Source: Sophora flavescens
Lineage: Eukaryota; Streptophyta; Magnoliopsida; Fabales; Fabaceae
NCBI GenBank assembly: GCA_030762895.1
Contig: CM061070.1
Coordinates: 30,097,652 to 30,161,651 of the forward strand
Length of the DNA stretch: 64,000 nucleotides
Direction of reading: 5' to 3'
Shown: in pieces, positions 35,681-47,160 of the stretch
Position numbering within the stretch: position 1 is the first letter of the stretch
How the letters are laid out: the number at the start of each line of letters is the position of its first letter
Translations under genes and position numbers: made by a program
Notes under the pieces: model-generated
Database searches by the model: none
What the model was told of the DNA's origin: nothing
The model's input: the letters and a program-made list of their open reading frames with translations, nothing else

Positions 35681-37151
35681 TCAGGGAGTACCCTTTCCTT
35701 TCCCTCACTCTGATTTTATAGTTATGTTGTTTCATTGGGGACAATGCATGTTTTAAGTGTGGGGGAGGGAACTAGTTGTAGTTTAACTAGTTGTAGTTTT
35801 GTTTTGTCTTGTCTTTCTTTTAGCTCTTGAATAAATTGTGTGAGTCTTATGTTGGCAAGTTTTATTGGTTTGGATTAATTTTACATAGATGATTGCATGA
35901 TTTATGTAATGATTCCCCCTAGGTTGAAAAAAAAAAAAGAAATTTTTTTTGAAAAGTGATCCCCATGTGATTGAAAACTGAACTTTGAGATTTTGTTGTG
36001 ATGGCATGATTTATGATAAGTTTGGGGTGATAGGAAGCACACACTAGGGATAGAATCTCTGTCAAACAATTTGCATGAATGTCCAAGTGAGGTTTTGAGC
36101 CTCCAACATGTTTTTGACTGTGAGAATCACTTTTTAAGTTGCACTTTCCTGAATTTGCTTGAATCTCTTCTTGGTTTGCATGTTTATGTGTTTGCTTCAA
36201 ATGATTTAGGCATTTTCTTTGTAAATAACTACTTAGCCTAAAATAACCATTCCTAATGCATGTTCCTTAGTTAGCCCCCTTGAGCCTAATTAGCTTGTTA
36301 ATTATTGATAACCTTATGTTATGAGCCTAAAATCTGAAAAAAACCATGTTAACCCGATCTTAGGATTAGAAGAGCATGGAAGCTTATCAAAGAGAATGGT
36401 TGCAAGAAACTAAGTTTGGGGTGGCTACAAGGATATGATGTGTTGGTTGGGATTGAGAAAAAAAGAAAAAAATATACGAAAAAGGTTGGAGCCAAAGGCC
36501 AAAAGAAAAGCTTAAAAAAAAGTGTAAAAAAATGATAAAAATAAAAGTATCAGAAGAAATGGTTGTAGTCACCCAAGGCAAAAAGATGAATGAGAAAAGG
36601 AACTTGAGTGGAATTTCAATGTTTTGAAGTGTTTCATGCTCTCTTAGTTCCTAGGGTCTTCAGCCTAGTTCCTTTGTATATCCTACCCTTAGCCAGGCCC
36701 CATTACAACCATAAAAAGACCTTTTGATGTTGCATGCATGTTTTCTGTGGGAATCATTTGGAGATGAAAATCAAATTTATGGGAAGTGCTCTTGAAAGTG
36801 AAATTGAGTGAAATGTTGTTAACCTGACAAACTGGGCGATTGAGTGAAACACTAAATTCCCTTGTGAGGAAGGCAGTTGTTTGAATTTGGTGATCTCCCT
36901 CTTGTGTGTAACTTGGATCCCCTGCTTAGATTAATGATTGTTTGAATGATGAAATTCTCAATTGTTTGGAATGAATGATTGTGGGGATTGCTTTGTTTGA
37001 AAGGGGGGACATTGAAGAAAACTGTTTTGATGTATTACTTGAAATTTGTGCAAAGTTGATTGAATCCTTAAGCTTTCCATGTCTTGAGTCTTTTTTTATT
37101 TCTGAGTTGTAGTTTGCTTGGGGACAAGCAAAGTTTAAGTTTGGGGTATTT
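35681..37151 (+). other. Non-coding 3' region of B
   Basis: No ORF of note. Begins with GGGGACAATGCATGTTTTAAG-type sequence shared with C, has A-rich low-complexity at 36460-36545, and ends in the hairpin GCTTGGGGACAAGC (37116-37129) and a polypurine tract before the 3' LTR. Confidence 0.75.
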
Positions 37152-37614
37152 TGATAAGCCTCTGGCTCATCTGGTTTTATGGCTAGTATGACCAGGGTTT
37201 TGTGCAAATTATATCCTATTTTCGCCCAAAATAGATTAGATTGTCCTCAAGCAAGGTTTTGAGTCTCTAAAGTCGTTTTAGGTTAATTTAGCCAGTTTTG
37301 AGTCAAATAAAGCACTTATGGCTATTTTGTTGTTTTCAGGTTAAGTTAGAAGTCAAGAGAATAAAGAATCAGGGAAATTTCAAGTCTGGAGGAGTTCACC
37401 TCGCGAACCTGAAAGCCAGCAGAACAGTAAAAATGTCATCCTCTCTGGTTCGCCCCGCGAACAATACCTCGCCTCGCTACCCTGATAGCTGACTGTTCCA
37501 GAGAAATGCAAACCGTTCTGTGTTGCCTCGCGGATCCATGTCTCGCCTCGCGAGACTGAAGACCAGAAGCCATGACCTTTCCATTCCTCGCTCCGCGAGC
37601 AGTACTTCGCCCCG
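37152..37614 (+). repeat. 3' LTR of B, first part
   Basis: Starts TGATAAGCC like the 5' LTR and matches it until D interrupts it after CTTCGCCCCG. The motif cluster is at 37397-37614. Confidence 0.9.
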
Positions 37615-38766
37615 TGGTCGCGCTGTCGCCACGCGCCAAAAAGAACGAGCGTTTACAAAAATATGTAGATAGGGAAGCGACAACTCGAGTATCGTCTCAC
37701 AAGGACTCTTAGGTTGCTATTGTTAACAGAAAATCAGTTTTGGGGGGTTGGAGTGAATGCAAATAAGAAACAAGGCAAAACAAAGCAATGAAAACAAGGC
37801 AGTTCAAAGAGATTAACAAATAGCTAACGACGATCAACCTACTGTTCTCGGTTTCCCACTATCATTGGTTGATATAATTCCAAGCCCTAAGCAGATTCTA
37901 ATCCCCTCCCGGTTGTAGCAACAATTTACAAGCGAAACCACTACTACAGATATATGTTCCTATTCCCAATTAAGCAAACGGGGTTAAGCCCTCATGAACT
38001 AAGCAAACATGAATGAACACATGCGAATTAAGCAAACATGATTTGATATAGGAACATAACATCACCGAAATAAATCAATACAACACTATACTCCTGAATT
38101 AAGCAAACAGAAATATATAGCATAGTATTGAAAAGAGAAAAGCAAACAAAACAAGAATTACATAACCTCAAGTGTGGTAATGGAAACCAATCACAGTAGA
38201 TTAATCTAGGAGACTAGTTCTCCATTACAAAAGTGAAACAGCTATCTAGACTAAAAGAAAAACAAAAGATAAAAAAAACCCCTCTTCAGTTCTGTCTAAA
38301 ACACTTACATACAATTTCTGGATTCCGCTAGCTCGCGAGGCGAACACTGACTCGCGAGGCGAATCTTGCAGCGTTTGGTCTTCTCGCGAGGCGAAGTGCA
38401 TCTCGCGAGGCGAGGAATGGAAAAGTCATGGCTTCTGGTCTTCATTCTAGCGAGGCGAGTAATGGATTCGCGGGGCAAGACAGAGAGCTTTGCAAATTCT
38501 GGAACAGTCACGCTTCAGGTTCGCGAGGCGAATGCTCTTCTCGCGGGGCGAAAGCTCCAGATTTATTTCTTTTTATTAACCTGAAAACAGAAAATAGAAT
38601 AAGTGCTTTATTTAACTCTAAATCAACTAAATTAACCTAAAAATACTTTACAGACTCAAAATACTGCTTAAAGACAATCAAGTCTAATTTGGGTGAAAAT
38701 GAGATAAAATTAGCACAAAGCCAAGGTTTTTCTAGTTATAAAACTAGACTAGCCAGCGGCTGATCA
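37615..38766 (-). repeat. 3' LTR of element D
   Basis: Plus strand starts TGGTCGCGC and ends GGCTGATCA. Pairs with 41711-42860. Contains CGCGAGGCGAA motifs at 38333-38553. Confidence 0.92.
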
Positions 38767-40140
38767 AAATACCCCAAACTTAAACTTTGCTTGTCCCCAA
38801 GCAAACTAAAACTTAAAAAACTTAAAAAGACTCAAGACCTGGCAAGCTTAAAAGATTCAATCAACCTTGCACAAATTCAAGCAGTTTCATCAAAACAAAT
38901 TTCTTCAATGTCCCCCTGCAAGCAAAGCAATCCCCACAATCATTCATTCTAACCAATTGAGAGTTTCATCATTCAAACAATCATTAATCTAAGCAAGGGA
39001 TCCAAGTTACACACAAGAGGGAGATCACCAAATTCAAACAACTGCCTTCCTCACAAGGGCATTTAGTGTTCACTCAATCGCTCAGTTTGTGTCAGGCTAT
39101 CAACATTGCACTCAGTTTCACTTTTCAAGAACACTTCCCATAAATTTGATTTTCATCTCCAAATGATTCCCACAGAAAACATGCATGCAACATCAAAAGG
39201 TCTTTTATGGGTTGTAATGGGGCCTGGCTAAGGGTAGGATATACAAAGGAACTAGGCTGAGGACCCTAGGAACTAAGAGAGCATGAAACACTTCAACACA
39301 ATGAAATTCCACTCAAGTTCCTTTTCTCATTCATCTTTTTGCCTTGGGTGACTACAACCATTTCTATTCAAATACTTTTATTTTTAACATTTTTACACTT
39401 TTTTTTTCTTTCTTTATTTTTTTTTTTTGCAATCCCAAACAACACATTGCACCGGGTAGCCACCCCAAACTTAGTTTCTTGCAACCAATCTCTTACTAAG
39501 CTTCCATGCTCTCCTAATCCTAAGATCGGGTTAACATGGTTTTTTCCAGATTTTAGCTTATAACATTAGGTTATCAAGAATTAACAGGCTAATTAGGCTC
39601 AATGGGGCTAACTAAGGAATATGCATTAGGAATTGGTTATTTTAGGCTAAGTAGCTATTTACAAAGAAAATGCCTAAATCATCTGAAGCAAACACATAAA
39701 CATGCAAACCATAAAGAGATTCAAGCAAATTCAGGAAAGTGCAACTTAAAAAGTGATTTTCACACAGTCAAAAACATGTTGGAGGCTCAAAATCTCACCT
39801 GGACATTATTTGCAAATTGTTTGACAGAGATTCTATCCCTAGTGTGTGCTTCCTATCACCCCAAACTTATCATAAATCATGCCATCATAACAAAATCTCA
39901 AAGTTCAGTTTTCAATCACATGGGGATCATTTTTCAAAAAAAAATTCAAATCCTAGGGGGAACAGTCAACAAATAACATGCAATCCATCTGTGCAAAATT
40001 AATCAAAACCAATAAGCTAGCCAACACAAGACTCAACACAACTCCTGAGCTTCTCAAATTATTCAGGAGCTTTATTGAAAACAAAACAGAAATAAAGCAA
40101 GGAAAAGAAAATTAAAAAGAGCAAGGTTCAGAAAAACTCA
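38767..40140 (-). other. Non-coding 3' region of D
   Basis: Alignable with the 3' regions of B, C and E. Includes polypurine tract, hairpin (38789-38802) and T-rich low-complexity at 39390-39430. No ORF supported. Confidence 0.7.
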
Positions 40141-41623
40141 TTAGAGTGGTCCACCAGGATCCCATTGCTTGTAACATAAGGCCCAAGTGATAGCCAAAGG
40201 GTGGGAGTTCATTCCATGCTTCCATAACTTGCAGCCTTGATATGGGAGTGAGTGCTTGACAGTTACGGTGACTCCTTCCAGTGCGACGGACTTCTCACTC
40301 CCTCTTGGGTCAAATATGACCGCTTTCTCAACAAAATCCTCCCAATAAAATTGGGGTTCAACCCCTTGGACTGGCCATGGTGCAAGATCCAGTGGCTTGA
40401 ACTCCATTACCGGTTGTTCCACAGTGGGAGGTGGTAAACAAGTAGTCAGGGTTACTTGGTGTTGCTTCATTTTCTGCAAGTTCTTCATTCACTGCACTAA
40501 CAAATTCATCACCTGCTAAACCTGCAGAAATCTCAGCACACACCACACAAAGGTTAGTGTTAGTAGAGTCAATACATATATCACAATGAACTGAATCAGT
40601 AAAAGCCTGAATGTCTGGAAATTCAGCAATTAGTTCATCCATCCCATCACTCTCAACACATGCATATGAGTTAATTGAATCATCTACTTCCAAAGGTTCT
40701 TCATCATCCTCAAGCACGGTGAAGCAGATGTCCTCCTGATCCTCCTGATACTCATTTTCTATGTTTCCTGAAAAGAATGAACTTTCAAAACATGTTATGC
40801 ACAAAGCAGTGTCAGTACAATCAGCACATGAATTATAATAGATAGAATCAGGGGATTCAACACACAGTTTATCAACAAAAGTGTTATCAAAATCATCCTC
40901 AGAGGGAGCATTGTCAAGAACAACTGTTTGTGACTCTGTATGTTCTTCAAAGGGATGTGGAGTTAGCATTGCAGCCGAGGTGGCGACAAGGTGATCAATT
41001 TGAATGGCCAACTTCTGAGACTCAGCTTCTATCCTCTGATGGCTTTCAAGACTTTTTTCCGCCATCCGTTGATTTTGCTCTGCCATTTGTTGTATCATTC
41101 CTTCCATTTGTGCAGTTATCTGTGCAGTCATTTGTGCAGTCATTTGCTTGAACAGGTCCTCTAGGGAAGGTTCGGAAGGTGCAAAAGTGGTCACTTGGGG
41201 AGGATTCTGTGGTGGTGCCAGTGGTGACATTAGTTGTTGGTCCTCATACCAAGGGTTTAGATGGGTTCCCCGGCTCAATAGGAAGACTCTCTTCAAATCA
41301 AACCAGCTGAAGGTGGAATCCACCTTAAGATTATACAACCAATCCCTTGCAGCGCCTTCAAGTGAGAGATGGAAAGCTCCCATCTGGATGTGATCTTCTG
41401 TTATTCCTTCAGGTCTCAGCATTATAGAACAAACAGCCTGGAATTCCATCAGATGCTCCTGCGGATTTTCACCTGCAAGACCACTAAACCTTGGCAACCA
41501 ACGCATTAAACCAGCAAAATCAGGATAATATATGCATGGTGGTTCATAATTCATTAGGCATGTACCCACACATGTAATTCTCCATGGAAAACACCAAGAT
41601 TCACAACCAGACAATGCAGACAA
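40141..41623 (-). CDS. D shortened Gag plus acidic region and WDPGG module
   Basis: Two overlapping frames (41623-40358 and 40488-40141) that a one-base shift near 40400 separates. The N-terminal part has a truncated capsid core (WLPRFSGLAGENPQEHLMEF, LSLEGAARDWL, WFDLKRVFL) that stops before the second half. A coiled, methionine/glutamine-rich stretch follows (MTAQMTAQITAQMEGMIQQM, then AEQNQRMAEKS), then an acidic region with two cysteine motifs (CADCTDTALCITC; CDICIDSTNTNLCVVC). The second frame ends with PWPVQGVEPQFYWEDFVEKA, VIFDPRGSEKS and CYKQWDPGG, as in B. There is no zinc knuckle or protease. If the shift is real it is a pseudogene. Confidence 0.7.
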
Positions 41624-41641
41624 AACTAATTCAGCAAAGAG

Positions 41642-41667
41642 ATTTATTTATTTATTTATTTATTTTC
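41642..41667. repeat. (ATTT)n microsatellite
   Basis: Six tetranucleotide repeats in the D leader. Confidence 0.9.
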
Positions 41668-41687
41668 TGCTAATAACACAACAAGAG

Positions 41688-41705
41688 TCCCCGGCAACGG
41701 CGCCA
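41688..41705 (-). other. D primer binding site (tRNA-Asp)
   Basis: Minus strand TGGCGCCGTTGCCGGGGA, exact, five bases inside the 5' LTR. Confidence 0.92.
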
Positions 41706-41710
41706 ATTTT

Positions 41711-42860
41711 TGGTCGCGCTGTCACCACGCGCCAAAAAGAACGAGCGTTTACAAAAATATGTAGATAGGGAAGCGACAACTCGAGTATCGTCTCACAAGG
41801 ACTCTTAGGTTGCTATTATTAACAGAAAATCCGTTTTGGGGGGTTGGAGTGAATGCAAATAAGAAACAAGGCAAAACAAAGCAATGAAAACAAGGCAGTT
41901 CAAAGGATTAACAAATAGCTAACGACGATCAACCTACTGTTCTCGGTTTCCCACTATCATTGGTTGATATAATTCCAAGCCCTAAGCAGATTCTAATCCC
42001 CTCCCGGTTGTAGCAACAATTTACAAGCGAAACCACTACTACAGATATATGTTCCTATTCCCGAATTAAGCAAACGGGGTTAAGCCCTCATGAACTAACC
42101 AAACATGAATGAACACACGCGAATTAAGCAAATGCGATTTGATATAGGAACATAACATCACCGAAATAAATCAATACAACACTATACTCCTGAATTAAGC
42201 AAACAGAAATATATAGCATAGTATTGAAAAGAGAAAAGCAAACAAAACAGGAATTACATAACCTCAAGTGTGGTAATGGAAACCAATCACAGTAGATTAA
42301 TCTAGGAGACTAGTTCTCCATTACAAAAGTGAAACAGCTATCAAGACTAAAAGATAAAAAAAAGATAAAAAACCCCTCTTCAGTTCTGTCTAAAACACTT
42401 AAATACAATTTCTGGATTCCGCTGGCTCGCGAGGTGAACACTGACTCGCGAGGCGAATCTTGCAGCGTTTGGTCTTCTCGCGAGGCGAAGTGCGTCTCGC
42501 GAGATGAGGAATGGAAAAGTCATGGCTTCTGGTCTTCACTCTGGCGAGGCGAGTAATGGATTCGCGGGGCGAGACAGAGAGCTTTGCAAATTCTGGAACA
42601 GTCACGCTTCAGGTTCGCGAGGCGAATGCTCTTCTCGCGGGGCGAAAGCTCCAGATTTATTTCTTTTTATTAACCTGAAAACAGAAAATAGAATAAGTGC
42701 TTTATTTAACTCTAAATCAACTAAATTAACCTAAAAATACATTACAGACTCAAAATACTGCTTAAAGACAATCAAGTCTAATTTGGGTGAAAATGAGATA
42801 AAATTAGCACAAAGCCAAGGTTTTTCTAGTTATAAAACTAGACTAGCCAGCGGCTGATCA
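41711..42860 (-). repeat. 5' LTR of element D
   Basis: Partner of 37615-38766. Motif cluster at 42424-42643. Its U5 end resembles the U5 of B and C. Confidence 0.92.
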
Positions 42861-42865
42861 CCCCG

Positions 42866-43648
42866 CGAGATGACCAAACGTTGCTGACTCTTCAGGACAT
42901 TCGCCTCGCGAATGAGGGCTCGCCTCGCGAGTGGGCTCAGTTTCTGAATAATTATAAAAGGCTGTTCTGGACAGATTGGAAGAACTTTTTGCTTCTCCAT
43001 AGTTTTACATATTTTCTGTGTGTTTCATTTTTTTCATGGAGAACTGATTTTATAGATTAATCTACTGTAATTGATTTCCACCATACTTGAGGTTCTTGTA
43101 ATTCCTGTTTTGTATGCTTTTCCCTTTTCAATACTATGTTATACATTTCTGTTTGTTTAATTCAGAAGTGTATAGTGTTGTGTTGATTCATTTCTGTGAT
43201 GTTATGTTCCTATACTTAATCGCGTTTGTTAATTCGCGTGTGTTCATTCATATTCGTTTAGTTCATGAGGGCTTAACCCTGTTTGTTTAATTCGGGAATA
43301 GGAACATATATCCGTAGTAGCAATTTCGTTTGTTAATTGTTGCTACAACTGAAAGGGGATTAGAATCTGCTTAGGGCTTGGAATTACATGAACCGATGAT
43401 AGTTGTGAAATCGAGAACAGTAGATTAATCGTCTTTAGCTATTTGATAACCTTTTCAACTTGCTCTGTTTTATTGTTCTGTTTTTGCATTGTTTTCCATT
43501 TGCAATTCCAACCAAACCCCCCAAAAAACTGATTTTTGTGGTAAATAACAAGCCAAGAGTCCTTGTGAGACGACATCCGAGTTGTCGCCCTAAACTACAT
43601 TTTTATAAACCGCTCGTTCTTTTTGGCGCGTGCGTGACAGCGCGACCA
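42866..43648 (+). repeat. 3' LTR of B, second part
   Basis: Resumes the B LTR after D and carries its TATA-like ATTATAAAAG (42951-42960). It ends GACAGCGCGACCA at 43648. The C tract of the 5' LTR is shorter here. Confidence 0.9.
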
Positions 43649-44688
43649 GCCTCTTCCTCAGCTTCATTTTCTTCATCAGATGAAGACAGATCCGGATCCT
43701 CCCAAGTAGCCATCAAGCCCTTCTTGTTTTTGAAGAACTTCTTTTTGTCCTTCAAAACTGGGCAGTCAGCTTTGAAGTGACCAGGCTTATTGCATTCGAA
43801 GCACGGAGGTGGACCTTTTCCTTTGGAGTCTGATTTATCCTTGAGGAACTTTTTGTTGAAATTCTTCCTTCTGAAACCACATTTCTTTCTCTACATATGT
43901 TGAATCTTTTTGGAGATGAAAGACAGTTCATCCTCATCAGATCCTTCATCACTGTCAGAAGGGTCTGCTTCATCTGAGGATTCCTTAGCTTTAAGAACTT
44001 TGGATGAGCTAGCCTTCTTTGCCTTTAGGGCAACAGACTTTCCTTTTCTGGTACTCTCTTCTTCATTGAGCTCAAGCTCATGAACTTTCAGAGATCCAAG
44101 AAGTACCTCCAAAGTGAGAGTATTGAGATTCTTTGCCTCCTGAATAGCAGTGACCTTAGGTCTCCACTGTTTATGCCAGCTCCTCAAAAATTTTCTGACA
44201 TGATCTCTATTCTCATAGGTTTTTCCAAGAGATCTAAGACTGTTGGTGATGGTTTGGAATCTTCCAAACATCTGATCTTTGGTTTCATGTTCAGCCATTT
44301 TAAATAGTTCATATTGATTAACCAGCATGCTTATCTTTGACTCCTTGACTTCGGATGACCATTCATGAGCTAGGGCAAAAGTATCACATATTTCCTTAGC
44401 AGTGTTACAGCTATGGACTTTGTCATGCTCAGATCTGGTGATAGCACACATCAAATAGTGATTCTCTTTCAAATTGAGTTGATGTTTAGTTTTCTTCTCT
44501 TGAGTCCATTGAGCTTTAGGAATAGCAGCTCTAGCATCACCTCTTGGCTCAGTATAGCCAGTTTCAATTAGCTCCTAGATATCCACATTTTGTGCATCAA
44601 GAAAAGCCATCATTCTCTTTTTCCAGTAGCCATAATCACTACCGTCAAAGAGAGGAGGATTGTTGATTGCTTGTCCTTCGGTATCCAT
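43649..44688 (-). pseudogene. F gag N-terminal part and zinc knuckle
   Basis: Copia Gag of SIRE type. Start ATG at 44688-44686 (MDTEGQAINNPPLFDGSDY), then WKKRMMAFLDAQN, EICDTFALAHEW, YELFKMAEHETKDQMFGRF and an acidic serine-rich stretch. The CCHC knuckle (CFECNKPGHFKADC) lies at about 43800-43755. In-frame TAG codons occur at 44577-44575 and 43893-43891. Element B cuts it at 43649; the frame goes on at 21648. Confidence 0.85.
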
Positions 44689-44740
44689 GCAGGTTGGATC
44701 GTACTCCCTCAGCACTTGTTAGATGCTCAACCCTTTCGAG

Positions 44741-44757
44741 GCTGAGTTCTGATACCA
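44741..44757 (-). other. F primer binding site (Met tRNA type)
   Basis: Minus strand TGGTATCAGAACTCAGC, matching the initiator-methionine tRNA 3' end for its first ten bases or so, the usual copia primer. Confidence 0.8.
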
Positions 44758-44759
44758 AC

Positions 44760-46190
44760 TGAAGTTAACACAGGGAAACACAAGAAGGGGGGTTGAATTG
44801 TGTTTCTTAACAGTTTTTCGAAAAAGCCTTTTCTCAAAACTTTTACAACCAAAACAATAAACGCAGCACACAAACAGGAAAACCTTTTAAAGGATTTAAC
44901 AAACTCAGATTCAAAACCCCACAATTAGTATAACCAAAAACTGTAATAGATAAGGGTTAGAAGATTCACACAAGTATTTTATCCTGGTTCACTCTCTTCC
45001 AACCAAGAGTTACGTCCAGTCCCTTCTACCTTAAGGTTTTCTCCACTATTCTCCAAATAGATTAAAAGTATTCAACACCTCTTCAAGCTACAAGTATTCT
45101 TTCTTTACCAAGCCTCTTCAGGCTCTAACTCTAACAAAGAGATTAACATATTTGATCTAAGAACTCACTATGTGTGAGAATATGAAAGTTTAAGATCAAT
45201 AATGTTTACAAGTAAACTTGTTTAACAATTTCAGCAGAGTTTTTGCACTTTGATATCAGAGCTTGTATATCTTATTTTTTATTCTGTCTTGAACTTCTTC
45301 AATGGTCTTCAAATTGTATCCGTTTAGACATAGCATTAAATGCTAGGATCTGTTGAGACTGGTAGCTTGATCTGTTTCATGGAGAAGTGCTCTTGTTTAT
45401 CAGAGAAATGCTTAAAGTAGAACTGTCACTTCTCTATAGTACCAAAAGTAGCTTTCTGACTTTCCATCTTTGTACTTGGTTTACACTTTACAGTAATATA
45501 GTTGACAGAGTACAAAGGTTTATGTTCTCGATGGTACTATGTTTTTATTGTCAAGAAACAAAGAGTTAACAATAAAAGTAACAAGGGTTAAAAGACATAT
45601 ATTCTCTTGAATTAAATAGACAATCATTTGAAATAAATACGCTTAAGGTTAGACGGATTCACTTTTAATTCCTAGTAGACGCGCAGGTCTTTGGACGTGC
45701 AACATTAACTCACCAGTAAGATGGGCTCGTCTACTGATACTACGTCTATGGACTCTCGTCCAGGTCATTGGACTCGTAATAGCTCGTCTACTGACGTGGC
45801 ATCTAGCGAGACTACTCGTCCATTATCAAGTCTTTGGACTTGTTGTTTTTCTGAAGACTATTTTATTGGCTCGTCTACGCAACTTTTTTTAGACTTAGAT
45901 ACTCATCTACAGAATATTACCTTAGCCAATTTTAAGACCTCGTCTAGCGATAAATTTTAACAGACTCGAAATTTTACCACGAATTACAGACTCGTCTAGA
46001 GAATCAAAATAGAATCCGATAAGATTGCATACTTTATTTTAAGTTTCCCTGACTAGTATCATTTAAACAGTCCTACAATCTATAATAAACAAGTTAGATC
46101 TTTGACAAAACTTTGCCATACAAATTTAAGCTTTTTGTTAACATCAAAACTTAAGAGATTATTTAATCCAAAACCACTTTGGTTCTAACA
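44760..46190 (-). repeat. 5' LTR of copia element F
   Basis: Minus strand starts TGTTAGAACC (46190) and ends GTTAACTTCA (44760), 1431 bp, long for copia and typical of the SIRE group. The region 45670-46000 carries seven or more CTCGTCTA, CTCGTCCA or AGACGCG motifs. The partner LTR is outside the window. A duplication ATCTT (46191-46195) is predicted but cannot be checked. Confidence 0.85.
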
Positions 46191-46205
46191 ATCTTTCCTG
46201 TTTTT

Positions 46206-46452
46206 AATTCCCCTATTAATGAAAGGGTTCGGTAGGACTTACACATTTTAGGCATTACTGGCAAATTTTGGTCATATGACAAGGATGACATTTGAGTCTG
46301 CTTCTGTTCACCGTAATGAAGAATACACTGTAGTTCTCACCAAGTCACAGAAGAAGAATCTTAGGAAAAAGAAGAGACACTTGGCCAGGAAGCAATCTCA
46401 GCATGATTATAACATAAGGTCTCGAGCAGGACCTAAGATTGTGGACAAATGA
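46206..46452 (+). pseudogene. LINE 1 ORF1, C-terminal end
   Basis: Frame with one in-frame TAG (after RTYTF) that ends in a basic tail, SQKKNLRKKKRHLARKQS, and terminates TGA at 46450-46452. The TGA overlaps the ORF2 ATG (46449-46451) as ATGA, an arrangement that would allow reinitiation. The tail resembles the RNA-binding end of plant LINE ORF1. Confidence 0.6.
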
Positions 46453-47160
46453 AGACACTCTATTGGAATGCTAGGGGAGTAGCCAACCCTGAAACAAGGC
46501 TATACATAAAAAAAATCTTTGTTTATCTCATCATCCAGATTTTTTTTTTCTATCTAAACCTAAGATGCATTTTGATCAGTTTCCTTCAACCTTTTGGAAT
46601 CAGTTGCATATGAAACCTTTTGCTTTCAATGATCGATCAGATTCTCTTCCTAACCTATGGGGTTTTTGTTCTGATGATTTGAACCCCACTCTTATTTCCT
46701 CCACAAGTCAGTTGATTTCCTTTTCTATTTACAAGGATAGACAAACCTTATACTTTGCAGCAATTTATGCTAGTACATCATACTCCTTGAGGGGACAGCT
46801 TTGGTATGATTTGACACTGCTTCAGCAAAGTTACAGTGGTCATTGGTATTTCAAAGGTGATTTCAATGCTATTATTGGATCTCATGAAAAAAAAAAAGGA
46901 GGCAATCTACCTTCTATTATATCTTGTGAGGAATTTTGAAGTTGGACAGATAATTGCATCTTAACTCATCTTCCAACAGTAGGAGCTGAATTCACATGGT
47001 CTAATAAAAGAAGGGGTAATGCTCATATTCAGTTGAGACTAGATAGAGCAATCTATAATGATGCATCCTTTGAATTCTGGGATTTAGTCTCTTGTTACAC
47101 CCTGCCAAGAGTTCATTCTGACCACCATCCTCTTTTGTTGAATCTGAAAAAAGGCCCTAG
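46449..47160 (+). pseudogene. LINE 1 ORF2 endonuclease domain
   Basis: APE-type endonuclease that would nick the target. Starts MKTLYWNARGVANPETR. A frameshift in the A run at about 46508-46516 follows, then PKMHFDQFPSTFW, AAIYAST, the conserved GDFNAI, and SDHHPLLL with the catalytic His/Asp pair. An in-frame TGA lies at 46937-46939. Confidence 0.8.

Larger units (their letters stand above)
37615..42860 (-). mobile_element. Non-autonomous Athila-like element D
   Basis: Complete 5.2-kb element with LTRs 37615-38766 and 41711-42860 (1152 and 1150 bp, nearly identical by eye, so probably the youngest insertion here). Perfect duplication CCCCG at 37610-37614 and 42861-42865 within the B 3' LTR. 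tRNA-Asp primer site present. The interior codes only a shortened Gag fused to a long acidic region and the WDPGG module, with no protease, RT or integrase. Confidence 0.93.
21649..43648 (+). mobile_element. Athila-like element B, gag-protease only
   Basis: Plus-strand element with 5' LTR 21649-22932 and a 3' LTR split by D (37152-37614 and 42866-43648). Its gag is split by C (23673-33540). Without the insertions it would be about 6.9 kb. A single Gag-PR frame is followed directly by a 3' non-coding region, with no RT, RNase H or integrase. Flanks share GCCT (21645-21648 and 43649-43652); the fifth base of the duplication is not preserved. It lies inside F gag. Confidence 0.88.
9238..46190 (-). 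mobile_element. Copia SIRE/Maximus-type element F, nested host
   Basis: This minus-strand element runs from its 5' LTR (44760-46190) through gag, protease, integrase, RT and RNase H to an env-like ORF. It is broken by E (12880-18704) and B (21649-43648) and truncated at 9238 by A1. Long LTRs, a methionine-type primer site and an extra ORF after pol fit the SIRE lineage. Many stops and frameshifts show it is old. The order of insertion is clear: F first, then A1, B and E, then the elements inside those. Confidence 0.85.
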
